The notes: a model not told the origin generated them from the sequence alone. Shown: positions 6,840 to 15,048, counted from the first letter of the stretch. The stretch is DNA of 22,612 nucleotides from SHZI01 sp964384525 (GCA_964384525.1 CAYLKO010000046.1:1-22612), one strand, 5' to 3'. Made by a program: numbers and translations.

Positions 6840-8911
6840 CAAGTCACCTTGATGCCCGGTGGTGCAACGCGATCCGGTGCAATGAGGAAGAGATCCTGGC
6901 CATCGCCGGCGGCCAGCACCATGCCCTGTGAGGTGCCAAAGCGCATCTTGCGTGGCTTCAGGTTGGCCACGAGGATGACCTGGCGACCGATCAGATCAGC
7001 GGGCGCATAGGCGGCCTTGATCCCCGACAGCACGGAGCGTTGTCCGGTGCCGATGTCCAGCGTCAGGCGTACCAGTTTGTCGGCCCCTTCGACCGCTTCG
7101 GCCTCAAGCACGGTGGCGATGCGCAGATCGATCTTCTGGAAATCAGCCAGCTCGATTTCCGGCACGTCCGGCGTTGCCGACCTTGCTGCAGCGGCATCGG
7201 CGATGGGCGTGGTTTTTGCAGCGGGTTTTTCCATTGAAGATTCCACCATGCGGGCCACCGCTGCCGGGTCCACCCGGACCATCAGCGGTTCGTAGTTTGC
7301 AATATCGGTACCGAGCAGCGGCGTGGTGCGATCGGCCCAGCCTGGCTGTTTCTCCTTGAGGAACTGCCAGGCCTGTTCCGCTACGCGCGGCAACACCGGC
7401 GACAGGTAGATCATCAGCACGCGGAACAGGTTCAGGCCCAGGGTGCAGATGCTCTGAACAGCTGGCAGCGTGGCCTGATCACGGGCGAGCACCCATGGTT
7501 TCTGCTCATCGATGTATTTGTTGGCAACATCGGCGAGCTGCATGATTTCCCGCATGGCGCGCCCATAGTCGCGGCCCTCGAAGGCCTGGCCGATGCTCTC
7601 GCCCGCAGCGGCAAAGCGGCTGTGCAGGGCGGGCTCCGGCAGGGCATCGGCCAACCGGCCACCAAAGCGCTGGCTGATGAAGCCGGCGCAACGGCTCGCC
7701 AGATTCACGACCTTGCCGACCAGGTCGGCGTTGACGCGGGCCACGAAGTCTTCGAGGTTGAGATCGATGTCGTCCAGCCCGGGGCCGAGTTTGAAAGCGT
7801 AGTAGTAACGCAGGTACTCGGGATCCAGGTGCTCGAGGTAGGTGTCGGCGGCGATGAAGGTGCCGCGCGACTTCGACATCTTCTGGCCGTTGACGGTCAG
7901 AAAGCCGTGCACATGTACGGCGGTCGGCTGACGATAGCCGGCGCCTTCCAGCAGCGCCGGCCAGAACAGGGTGTGGAAGTAGAGGATGTCCTTGCCGATG
8001 AAGTGATGCAGCTCCGTGTCGCTGCCGGGACTCCAGGCCGCATCAAACTCGGCCCGAGGCCGCCCCGTGCGCTCCAGCCAGTGCTGATGACTGGCCATGT
8101 AACCCACCGGGGCATCGACCCAGACATAAAAGTATTTGTCGTCCGTGCCGGGTATGCGGAAGCCGAAGTAGGGCGCATCGCGGGAAATGTCCCAGTCGCG
8201 CAAGCCTGCCTTGAACCATTCCTCGAGCTTGCGGGCCACGTGCTCCTGCACGTGGCCACCGGCATGCCAGCGCCGCAGGCTGTCGGTGAAATGGGCCAGT
8301 TGAAAGAAATAATGGACGGAGTCGCGCTCCACAGGCGCCGACCCGGCCACCACGGAGCGGGCGTTCTTCAGTTCCGCCGGCGTATAGGTGGCGCCGCAGA
8401 CTTCGCAACTGTCACCGTACTGGTCGACAGCTCCACACACCGGGCAGTCGCCCCGGATGAAGCGGTCCGGTAGAAACATGCCGGCTTCGAGGTCGTAGGC
8501 CTGCTTGATGACTCGCTGCTGGATCAGCCCGCGGCTGTTCAGCCGCTCGAAGATCTGCTCGACGAGTAGCCGGTTCTCTTCGGAGTGGGTGGTGTGGAAG
8601 TTGTCGAAGGCCACCCGGAAGCCGGTGAACGATGCCTGATGCGCCACATGGAAACCGGCGACCAGCTCTTCAGGGGTGATGCCCGCCTCGCGGGCCTTGA
8701 GCATGATCGGCGTACCGTGGGCGTCACTGGCACAGAGATAGCGGATGTCGTGGCCCTGCAGCCGGTGGTAGCGCACCCAGATATCCGTCTGCACATATTC
8801 CACGAGGTGGCCGATATGGATCGGGCCGTTTGCGTAGGGCAGGGCGCTGGTAACCAGGATCCTGCGGGTTGCCGGGGATCCGGTGGGAATTGTGGGTGTC
8901 GGTGTGGGCAC
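6839..8911 (-). CDS. metG: Methionyl-tRNA synthetase
   Basis: This is a class I aminoacyl-tRNA synthetase that charges tRNA-Met. The 690-residue product has HIGH at 32-35 (in NGPIHIGHLVEY), KMSKS at 344-348, zinc ligands Cys156/159/169/172, and a C-terminal dimerising tRNA-binding domain (about 590-690, with DFQKIDLRIATV). Length is close to E. coli MetG (677). The only plausible start is the GTG at 8911: no in-frame ATG lies before the catalytic core, and the ATG at 8918 is out of frame. There is no Shine-Dalgarno sequence, and a perfect TATAAT sits just upstream, so translation may begin on a leaderless mRNA. It is the first gene of the metG-rnf-nth operon. Confidence 0.97.
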   Translation of the reverse strand: MPTPTPTIPTGSPATRRILVTSALPYANGPIHIGHLVEYVQTDIWVRYHRLQGHDIRYLCASDAHGTPIMLKAREAGITPEELVAGFHVAHQASFTGFRVAFDNFHTTHSEENRLLVEQIFERLNSRGLIQQRVIKQAYDLEAGMFLPDRFIRGDCPVCGAVDQYGDSCEVCGATYTPAELKNARSVVAGSAPVERDSVHYFFQLAHFTDSLRRWHAGGHVQEHVARKLEEWFKAGLRDWDISRDAPYFGFRIPGTDDKYFYVWVDAPVGYMASHQHWLERTGRPRAEFDAAWSPGSDTELHHFIGKDILYFHTLFWPALLEGAGYRQPTAVHVHGFLTVNGQKMSKSRGTFIAADTYLEHLDPEYLRYYYAFKLGPGLDDIDLNLEDFVARVNADLVGKVVNLASRCAGFISQRFGGRLADALPEPALHSRFAAAGESIGQAFEGRDYGRAMREIMQLADVANKYIDEQKPWVLARDQATLPAVQSICTLGLNLFRVLMIYLSPVLPRVAEQAWQFLKEKQPGWADRTTPLLGTDIANYEPLMVRVDPAAVARMVESSMEKPAAKTTPIADAAAARSATPDVPEIELADFQKIDLRIATVLEAEAVEGADKLVRLTLDIGTGQRSVLSGIKAAYAPADLIGRQVILVANLKPRKMRFGTSQGMVLAAGDGQDLFLIAPDRVAPPGIKVT

Positions 8912-8916
8912 GCGGC

Positions 8917-8946
8917 ATTATAGGCGGGCCGCGATTGCGCTGTCAG
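8917..8946 (-). promoter_or_regulatory. Sigma-70 promoter for the metG-rnf-nth operon
   Basis: On the minus strand a -35 box CTGACA (8941-8946, 5 of 6 consensus) and a perfect -10 box TATAAT (8917-8922) are separated by 18 bases. The predicted transcription start is at about 8910-8911, which is the GTG start codon of metG itself. The inverted repeat GCGCTG (8937-8942) / CAGCGC (8964-8969) overlaps the -35 box. It could be the tail of the pilT operon transcript but has no T-tract. Confidence 0.7.
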
Positions 8947-8971
8947 GTTCAGGGGCCGAAGTTCAGCGCTC

Positions 8972-10033
8972 TCAGGTCTGATCCTTGACGGCTTCGAACT
9001 TCCGCTTCTCCAGCGCGGACTCATAGGCCGTCTTGCCGGTGATCCGGCCCTGATCGAGCAGGTCCTTCAAGGCGGAATCCATGGTGCGCATGCCGATCTT
9101 CCCGCCGCCCTGAATGGCCGATTCCAGCTGGTCCAGCTTGCCCTGCCGGATCAGGTTCGACACGGCCGGGGTATTCACCATGATCTCCAGCGCGGCCACC
9201 AGGCCGGGCTCACCCTTTTTTGCCACGAGTTGCTGCGAAATCACGCCGCGCAGCGAGGTCGAGAGCATGGTTCGCACATGGGGCTGCTTGTCCGTGGGAA
9301 AGGAGTTGATGATCCGGTCGACGGTTTGCCCGGCACCATTGGTATGCAACGTGCCCATGACCAGGATGCCCATCTCGGCAGCGGTCACCGCGATGCTCAC
9401 GGTTTCAAGATCCCGCATTTCGCCAACCAGAATCACGTCCGGGTCCTCGCGCAGGGCCGAGTGCAGCGCGGCGGCAAAACTCGGACTGTGCACGCCGATT
9501 TCCCGCTGGCTAATCAGGCAGCGCTTGCGGGTGTGCACGAACTCGATCGGGTCCTCGATCGTCAGGATGTGGCCATTGATCTGCTGGTTGATCTCATCGA
9601 TCATCCCGGCAAGCGTGGTGGACTTGCCGGAGCCGGTCTTGCCGGTCACGAGGATCATGCCCTGGGGCTGCTTGCACAACTGCGCCACGACCGGTGGCAT
9701 GTTGAGGTCCTTCAGGGTTTTCGCTGTCGACGGGATCGCCCGCAGCACGGCGCCCATGCCGGCAACATGCCGGAACACATTGACCCGGAAGCGCGCCATG
9801 TCTTGCAGCGCGTAGGCAAAGTCGGTGGAGTCCCGGCGCTGGAAATCATCCCGGGACTTGGCCGACATGATCTCCAGCAGCATGGTCTCGACCCGGCTGG
9901 CGGTCAGGGTTTCAGGCGCCAGGATCTGCAGCTCGCCGTAGATCCGGGCCCGCGGCGGCTCGCCGGCAATGAAGTGCAGGTCCGAGCCGTTGCGGACCAC
10001 GACCTGCTTGAGGTACTCGTCGATCTGGTTCAA
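8972..10033 (-). CDS. PilT-family ATPase, second paralog
   Basis: PilT-type ATPases form cytoplasmic hexamers that drive type IV pilus retraction. The 353-residue product has the N-terminal PAS-like domain (GSDLHF at 16-21), Walker A GKTGSGKST (131-139), the Asp box around 158-163, Walker B REDPDVILVGE (195-205), and NLIRQGK near the C-terminus, which resembles the PilT AIRNLIRE motif. In the His box, the usual Thr-Gly-His is Met221-Gly-Ile223, while His230 (GTLHT) is kept. The TTG start at 10033 overlaps the stop of the preceding paralog by four bases (TTGA). It is last in the kinase-pilT-pilT operon. pilT or pilU would be a guess, so no symbol is given. Confidence 0.9.
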   Translation of the reverse strand: MNQIDEYLKQVVVRNGSDLHFIAGEPPRARIYGELQILAPETLTASRVETMLLEIMSAKSRDDFQRRDSTDFAYALQDMARFRVNVFRHVAGMGAVLRAIPSTAKTLKDLNMPPVVAQLCKQPQGMILVTGKTGSGKSTTLAGMIDEINQQINGHILTIEDPIEFVHTRKRCLISQREIGVHSPSFAAALHSALREDPDVILVGEMRDLETVSIAVTAAEMGILVMGTLHTNGAGQTVDRIINSFPTDKQPHVRTMLSTSLRGVISQQLVAKKGEPGLVAALEIMVNTPAVSNLIRQGKLDQLESAIQGGGKIGMRTMDSALKDLLDQGRITGKTAYESALEKRKFEAVKDQT

Positions 10034-11124
10034 GAGCTGCCCATTTCAAACTTCGGCAGCACCGAGGTGTCGGTGACAAAGCGCTGGAACAGGGATTTGT
10101 CGCTGGCATAGCGGAAGGCGTCGTCCGGATCGATCTGCTTTTTCTGGATGGCGTCCAGCAGGGCCTGATCCATCATCTGCATGCCCAGATCCTTGCCGGT
10201 CTGCAGCTGGGCCGGGATCTGATGGGTCTGGTCCGTCATGATGAGCTTGGCGATGGCCCGGGTCATCATCATGATCTCGACCATGGCCTTGCGGCCCCGG
10301 CCGTCTGGCGTGCGCACCAGTGTCTGGGTGATGACCGCATTCAGGCTTTGTCCCAGAAAACTCTTGGCCTGCTCGCGCATGTCGCCCGGCAGGGCATCGA
10401 TGATCCGGTCGATGGTTTTCACGGCGCCGGTCGTGTGCAGCGTGCCCAGCACCAGATGGCCGGTTTCTGCCGCGGTCATGGCCATCTGGATGGTCTCGGC
10501 ATCGCGGAGCTCACCGACCAGGATCACGTCCGGATCTTCGCGCAACGCGGCCCGGATGCCCTCGGCGAAGCTCGGGAGGTGCGTGCCGAGTTCCCGCTGG
10601 ATGATCTGCGACTGCTTGCTCCGGTGCATGAACTCGATCGGGTCTTCGAGGCTGATGATGTTCAGGTTCTGCGTGCTGTTCAGGTGATCGATCATCGCCG
10701 CCAGCGTGGTCGACTTGCCGGTACCCGTCGAGCCGGTGACCAGGATCATCCCCTGGTGGTAATCGCAGAGCTTCTGCACGACGGGCGGCAGATCGAGGCT
10801 GTCCAGCGTGGGGATGTTGCCGGGAATGAAGCGGAAGGTGGCGCCGACCCCGGTTTCCTTGCGGTAGACATTCACCCGAAACCGGCCGCCATCCTCCGAC
10901 ACATAGGAGAAGTCCAGGTCGTGGCCTTCCTCGAAGTGCTTCTTCTGGCCGGCAGTCAGGATCTCGCCGACGTAGCTGTCGAGCTCGGTGTCACCCAGTT
11001 CACGGAACTTGATCGGCATCAGATCGCCATGCATGCGCAACATGGGTGGCACGCCCACGGCGAGATGGATGTCGGAACAGCCCTGGGCAAGGCCGAGTTT
11101 CAGGAAGGCATCGATGCGGGCCAT
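10030..11124 (-). CDS. PilT-family ATPase, first paralog
   Basis: This 364-residue hexameric ATPase relative of PilT aligns with the next gene without gaps over at least the first 240 residues, so the pair arose by duplication. It has CSDIHLAVG (16-24), Walker A GSTGTGKST (131-139), Walker B REDPDVILVGE (195-205) and an intact His box (Thr221-Gly-His223, His230). Instead of AIRNLIRE it reads AIAKLIMTD, followed by a tail of about 25 extra residues. The PDGRGRKA segment recalls PilU. The ATG at 11124 lies 25 bases after the kinase stop, so co-transcription is likely. No pilin, PilB, PilC or PilM-Q gene occurs in the window, so its motor partner is unknown. Confidence 0.9.
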   Translation of the reverse strand: MARIDAFLKLGLAQGCSDIHLAVGVPPMLRMHGDLMPIKFRELGDTELDSYVGEILTAGQKKHFEEGHDLDFSYVSEDGGRFRVNVYRKETGVGATFRFIPGNIPTLDSLDLPPVVQKLCDYHQGMILVTGSTGTGKSTTLAAMIDHLNSTQNLNIISLEDPIEFMHRSKQSQIIQRELGTHLPSFAEGIRAALREDPDVILVGELRDAETIQMAMTAAETGHLVLGTLHTTGAVKTIDRIIDALPGDMREQAKSFLGQSLNAVITQTLVRTPDGRGRKAMVEIMMMTRAIAKLIMTDQTHQIPAQLQTGKDLGMQMMDQALLDAIQKKQIDPDDAFRYASDKSLFQRFVTDTSVLPKFEMGSS

Positions 11125-11149
11125 GGTGCTTCTGGTCCCCGTGCCGGCC

Positions 11150-13531
11150 TCAGGCCGCGCGCTCCAGGGCCTGCCGCAGTTCGTCCATCGATTCGAAGCG
11201 CTTCAGCTTGTCCACTTCCATGCACTTGCGGACCACCGCCGCCAGCGCTGGCGGGATGTCCGGATTCAGTTCCTCGCAGAGCTTGGCCTTGCCCTGGACG
11301 TGCTGGTACATCACGGCCATGTGATCGCCCTTGGTGTAGGGCGGGGTGCCGGTGAGCATTTCGTAGATGATCACGCCCACGCTGTAGATGTCGGCGCGGT
11401 GATCCACCTTCTTGCCGAGGATCTGTTCCGGCGCCATGTATTTCGGCGAGCCGATCACGTAGCCGGTCTTGGTGAGCTGCGTATCGCCCGAACTGGCGGC
11501 GGCGGCCACGCCGAAATCCACGATCTTCAGCAGGCCTTCCTCGTTGATCAGGATGTTCGCCGGCTTCAGGTCCCGGTGAATCACCCCGACCTGGTGGGCC
11601 ACCGCCATGCCGTTGGCGATGTCTTGCGCCCATCCGGTGGGCTTGTCGAAGGGCAGCGGCTTGCGGGCCGCCATTTCCGCCCCCAGCGTGTGCGACGGGA
11701 AATACTCCATGGAGATGGCGTAGTTGCCGCCGAGGCTGACGAAATCGAAAATCCGGATCACGTTGCGATGGGTGATCTTCCGCGAATAGCGCAACTCATG
11801 CACGAAGCGCTTCATCATTTCCTCGTCCGAGCTGACGTTCGGATTCAGGAACTTCAGGATCAGCCGTTCGTCGACGATCTCATCTTCCACCAGCACCACG
11901 GTGCCGAAGGCGCCCTTGCCGATCTTCTCGATGTAGCGGTAACGCCCCTCGATCACGTCACCGGTGCGCAACGTGCTCACATCCAGCTTGATGGCCTTGT
12001 CCAGCGACTTGACCATTTCCTCGACGCCGGCGTTGTCCACCAGCAGGGTTTTGGCTGCTTCGCCCGGGACTTCAAGCGGTGCCTTCGGCCGGCTGTCACC
12101 CGTTGCCGAAATGCTCTCCATGCGGGTGATGGCCTGCGCGGCCACCTTGGCCACCGTCTCGTCCGTGCCGGTGGCGAGTGTTTTCAGGCGCGCCTTCACG
12201 GTGTCGGCCGAGCCGGAATTGGCCACCCGGCCGATGGCGTTCACCGCTTCGATGCGAATGTCCTTTTCCGGCCGGTCGAGCATCGGCAGCAGTTGGGGCA
12301 GAACCACGGCACTGCCCAGGCGTCCCAGTGCGCGCAGGGCGGCGGGCACCGAGCGGGCGTCGCCGGCCAGCATCTCCAGCAGGGCCGGGGTGGCCTTTTC
12401 ACTGCGGATTTCGGCCAGTGCATCGGCAGCCCGTTCGCGCACCCACCAGTCCTTGTCGCGGGGCGCCGTGATCAGGTGGCTGACAGCCCGTTCATCCTTG
12501 GTCTGATTCAGGATTTCAACGGCGGCACGCCGGATGTTTTCATTCTTGTCGCCGACGAGCTGCAAAACCGCATCCATCACCTTCGGCCCACCGATTTTCG
12601 CCAGTGCGTCCGAGGCACGCGAGCGCACCCACCAGTCGCCGTCTTCAAGGGCGATCAGCAGGTATTTGATGGTGTCCTGATCGGCGATTTCGTTCAGCAC
12701 CTCGACTGCTGAACGCCGGGCAAACTCGGATTCATCCTTCAGGACGTTCACTAGATGTTTCATCGTGTCGGGATGACGGAGCTGAACCACGAGGTCGACC
12801 GCGCGAGCCTGAACCTCCAGCTCCGGATCGGCGAGCAGCGAGCAGATCAGGCCGATGTTGCGCTCGCCGGGCATGTTGGCGAGGGAATCGAGCGCGGCCT
12901 TGCGGACCATCTTGTTCCGGTCCTTGAGCTGGCGTTCCAGGGCTTGCGCCACATCCGGCTGGTTGAAGCGGCTGAGCAGGCCGATGATGTTCAGGCGTAC
13001 GGAGGGATCCTTGCCTTCGACCCGGGCCACCAGATCGGGGACCAGCTCGGCGCTGGCGATGTCGCGGATGATCTTGAAGACCGCCGCCTTCTCGCGCGGC
13101 TCCAGATCATAAGCACGACGTAAAAGTTCACGGGCATTCAAGCGCTTGCGCACGATACCAAGAACTTCTATCAGGGCTGGTTTGACAACATTGTCCTTGC
13201 CGAGCAGATCCAGCAGCTGGTTCGTGTCGTAGTTGCCCGAGATCGTGAGCGCCTTGGCAACGCCGGCGACACAGTCCTTGCTGGTGTGGCCGAGGCCTGC
13301 GGCGTAGAGCGGGAAGGTTTTGTCGTTCAGCATGGAGGCGAGGAGCGTGACCAGCGCTTCGCGCTGTTCCTTGTCGGCCGCTGCAAAGCTGTCGATGATT
13401 TTCGGAATGGCAACGGGGCCGATGTTGAACAGGCTCTCCAAGGCCTGGCGCGCCTCCTTGCTGCCCGGATCCCTGGCGGCAAACAGCTGCGCGAGACAGC
13501 GTTCTGCCCTGATCGTGCTGAGAAACTTCAT
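11150..13531 (-). CDS. HEAT-repeat serine/threonine protein kinase
   Basis: The 793-residue product joins an N-terminal HEAT-repeat solenoid (about 1-475) to a C-terminal Hanks-type kinase (about 525-790). The kinase looks active: GKGAFG loop (538-543), ATP-binding Lys560, helix-C Glu579, HRDLKPAN (652-659), DFG (672-674) and APE (700-702). Its activation segment contains Thr684, Thr687 and Thr689. The solenoid has about ten repeats, including a duplicated two-repeat unit marked by DWWVR at 299-303 and 361-365. No transmembrane, PASTA or FHA domain is seen, so it is cytoplasmic. The ATG at 13531 was preferred because a good -10 box lies just upstream. A GTG at 13681 would add 50 low-complexity residues. 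It heads an operon with two PilT-like ATPases, which are the likeliest targets or partners. Confidence 0.92.
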   Translation of the reverse strand: MKFLSTIRAERCLAQLFAARDPGSKEARQALESLFNIGPVAIPKIIDSFAAADKEQREALVTLLASMLNDKTFPLYAAGLGHTSKDCVAGVAKALTISGNYDTNQLLDLLGKDNVVKPALIEVLGIVRKRLNARELLRRAYDLEPREKAAVFKIIRDIASAELVPDLVARVEGKDPSVRLNIIGLLSRFNQPDVAQALERQLKDRNKMVRKAALDSLANMPGERNIGLICSLLADPELEVQARAVDLVVQLRHPDTMKHLVNVLKDESEFARRSAVEVLNEIADQDTIKYLLIALEDGDWWVRSRASDALAKIGGPKVMDAVLQLVGDKNENIRRAAVEILNQTKDERAVSHLITAPRDKDWWVRERAADALAEIRSEKATPALLEMLAGDARSVPAALRALGRLGSAVVLPQLLPMLDRPEKDIRIEAVNAIGRVANSGSADTVKARLKTLATGTDETVAKVAAQAITRMESISATGDSRPKAPLEVPGEAAKTLLVDNAGVEEMVKSLDKAIKLDVSTLRTGDVIEGRYRYIEKIGKGAFGTVVLVEDEIVDERLILKFLNPNVSSDEEMMKRFVHELRYSRKITHRNVIRIFDFVSLGGNYAISMEYFPSHTLGAEMAARKPLPFDKPTGWAQDIANGMAVAHQVGVIHRDLKPANILINEEGLLKIVDFGVAAAASSGDTQLTKTGYVIGSPKYMAPEQILGKKVDHRADIYSVGVIIYEMLTGTPPYTKGDHMAVMYQHVQGKAKLCEELNPDIPPALAAVVRKCMEVDKLKRFESMDELRQALERAA

Positions 13532-13642
13532 AAGCCCAGGAATCTGCTCCGTGCCTGCACTCGGCGGTGGCCAATCCTGGCTCCCGCGATCATCACCCCG
13601 GGGCGCAGCGCCGACATCACCCCAACCCCGGTCCCCGGCTGG

Positions 13643-13651
13643 ATTATGCCA
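13643..13651 (-). promoter_or_regulatory. Possible extended -10 promoter for the kinase-pilT-pilT operon
   Basis: On the minus strand TGGCATAAT matches the extended -10 form TGnTATAAT with one mismatch. It would start transcripts near 13636, leaving a leader of about 105 bases before the ATG at 13531 and excluding the GTG at 13681. No convincing -35 box is seen. Confidence 0.35.
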
Positions 13652-13674
13652 TTCAAAGTCAGCCACGGGGTCTG

Positions 13675-13704
13675 CCGACACCCGGGTTCCCCACCCGCTA
13701 CAAT
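13675..13704 (+). promoter_or_regulatory. Sigma-70 promoter for dcd
   Basis: A -35 box CCGACA (13675-13680, 4 of 6) and a -10 box TACAAT (13699-13704, 5 of 6) are separated by 18 bases. The predicted start is near 13711, giving dcd a leader of about 90 bases. The region lies between the divergent kinase and dcd genes. Confidence 0.5.
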
Positions 13705-13713
13705 GTGCGGTGT

Positions 13714-13728
13714 GTCAGGCATCCTGAC
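13714..13728 (+). promoter_or_regulatory. Small hairpin at the 5' end of the dcd leader
   Basis: GTCAGG-CAT-CCTGAC is a perfect 6-bp inverted repeat with a 3-base loop, starting about three bases after the predicted transcription start. A weaker ACCG/CGGT pairing (13727-13739) follows. The structure could stabilise the mRNA or be an operator; nothing further identifies it. Confidence 0.35.
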
Positions 13729-13800
13729 CGTTAATCGGTTCACGAATTATGACAATCGGCTGTTTCAGGCAGGCAGGTCACGGATGAGCGAGTTGGCGCG

Positions 13801-14367
13801 ATGAGCATTCGACCCGATGGATGGATCCGGCGGATGGCCGAACAGCACCGGATGATCGAGCCTTTTGAGCCGGTCCAGGTACGGTCGGTCGAGGGCCGGT
13901 CGGTGATCTCGTTCGGTACTTCGAGCTACGGTTACGACGTCCGGTGCGCCCGCCACTTCAAGGTGTTCACCAATATCAACTCGACCATCGTCGATCCGAA
14001 AGCCTTCGACCCCAGCAGTTTCGTCGACATGGACACCGACGTCTGCATCATTCCGCCCAACTCCTTCGCGCTGGCCTCCACCGTCGAATATTTCCGGATT
14101 CCCCGCAACGTGCTGACGATCTGCCTTGGCAAGTCGACTTACGCGCGCTGCGGCATCATCGTGAATGTCACGCCCCTGGAGCCCGAGTGGGAAGGTCACG
14201 TGACGCTGGAGTTTTCCAATACCACGCCGCTGCCGGCCCGGATCTACGCCAACGAAGGCGTGGCGCAGATGCTGTTCTTCGAATCCGATGAAGTCTGCGA
14301 AACGTCTTACAAGGATCGCGGCGGAAAGTACCAGGGACAGCGCGGCGTGACGCTGCCGCGCGCATAG
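13801..14367 (+). CDS. dcd: dCTP deaminase
   Basis: The enzyme deaminates dCTP to dUTP, the main route to dTMP in Gammaproteobacteria, and acts as a homotrimer in the cytoplasm. The 188-residue product follows E. coli Dcd (193): SIRPDGWI at the N-terminus, SSYGYDVR (41-48), GKSTYARCG (110-118) and the catalytic-glutamate segment GHVTLEFSN (132-140, Glu137). The ATG at 13801 has a weak GAG-type ribosome site about ten bases upstream. The stop codon TAG directly abuts the purN stop on the other strand, with no base between them. In pseudomonads dcd is usually next to mrp/apbC and metG (recalled). Here the kinase and PilT-like genes lie between dcd and metG. Confidence 0.97.
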   Translation: MSIRPDGWIRRMAEQHRMIEPFEPVQVRSVEGRSVISFGTSSYGYDVRCARHFKVFTNINSTIVDPKAFDPSSFVDMDTDVCIIPPNSFALASTVEYFRIPRNVLTICLGKSTYARCGIIVNVTPLEPEWEGHVTLEFSNTTPLPARIYANEGVAQMLFFESDEVCETSYKDRGGKYQGQRGVTLPRA

Positions 14368-15048
14368 TCATCCCGCCTGGATGACGGCTGCGGCCGGCTG
14401 GCGCTCGTCCACGATCACCGGTTCTGCCAGCGGCGCCTCATCCAGCCACACCACGCCGTTTCGCAGGGCCACCCGGCCGGCCGCCAGCCAGGCAATGGCG
14501 CGTGGATAGATCACGTGCTCACCCGCCTGCACGCGGCTGCGCAGGGTGTCTTCCGTGTCATCCGGCCGGATTGGCACGCGATATTGAAGAATGCCGGGCC
14601 CGGCATCCAGTTCCGGAATGACAAAGTGCACGGTGCTGCCGTGCTCGCGATCGTTGGCTGCCAGGGCGCGCCTGTAGGTATGCAGGCCCGGGTACTTCGG
14701 CAGCAGCGACGGGTGCACGTTCAACATGCGGCCACGAAAGCGCTCGACCAGTTCACCGGGAAGTATGCGCATGAATCCGGCCAGCACCACCAGTTCCGCC
14801 TTGAACTGCTCGAGTGCGCGGCCAATGTCGTCGGCGAAGTGCTGGCGATTGCAGGCTGTCGCGAAGTCGATGGTGGCTGTTGGCAGGCCCGCAGCTTCGG
14901 CCCGGGCCAGCGCCCGCACGCCGGGCCGGTCGCTGATCACGCCGGTGAGTTGCACCGGCAGGCTGCCCTGCTGCGCATGGTCGATGATGGCCTGGAGATT
15001 GCTGCCGCCGCCGGAGACGAGAATGACGGTTCGCGGGCCGGGCCTCAC
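14368..15048 (-). CDS. purN: Phosphoribosylglycinamide formyltransferase
   Basis: This enzyme formylates GAR from 10-formyltetrahydrofolate in step three of purine synthesis. The 226-residue product has the GAR-binding loop SGGGSNLQA (12-20) and the catalytic trio Asn110, His112 (in MLNVHPSLLP) and Asp148 (in PELDAGP), all in the expected order. It is about 14 residues longer than E. coli PurN, mostly at the C-terminus. The GTG start at 15048 overlaps the purM stop by four bases (GTGA), so translation is probably coupled to purM. Confidence 0.97.
   Translation of the reverse strand: MRPGPRTVILVSGGGSNLQAIIDHAQQGSLPVQLTGVISDRPGVRALARAEAAGLPTATIDFATACNRQHFADDIGRALEQFKAELVVLAGFMRILPGELVERFRGRMLNVHPSLLPKYPGLHTYRRALAANDREHGSTVHFVIPELDAGPGILQYRVPIRPDDTEDTLRSRVQAGEHVIYPRAIAWLAAGRVALRNGVVWLDEAPLAEPVIVDERQPAAAVIQAG

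Noticed and set aside
8937..8969. Inverted repeat GCGCTG/CAGCGC between the pilT operon and metG as an intrinsic terminator
   Set aside because: The loop is 21 bases and no T-tract follows, so it does not meet the usual terminator pattern.
9230..11355. Two long plus-strand frames opposite the PilT-like genes
   Set aside because: Both mirror the conserved ATPase coding on the other strand and repeat each other only because the two ATPases are paralogs.
10988..12712. 574-codon open frame on the plus strand opposite the kinase gene
   Set aside because: It is antisense to a clear HEAT-kinase gene. Its His/Asp/Val-rich translation is the shadow of GC-rich coding DNA, and it has no recognisable domain.
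13532..13681. 50-residue N-terminal extension of the kinase from a GTG at 13681
   Set aside because: The residues are low-complexity and precede the first HEAT helix, and a good extended -10 box lies inside the stretch. It is kept only as an alternative start.
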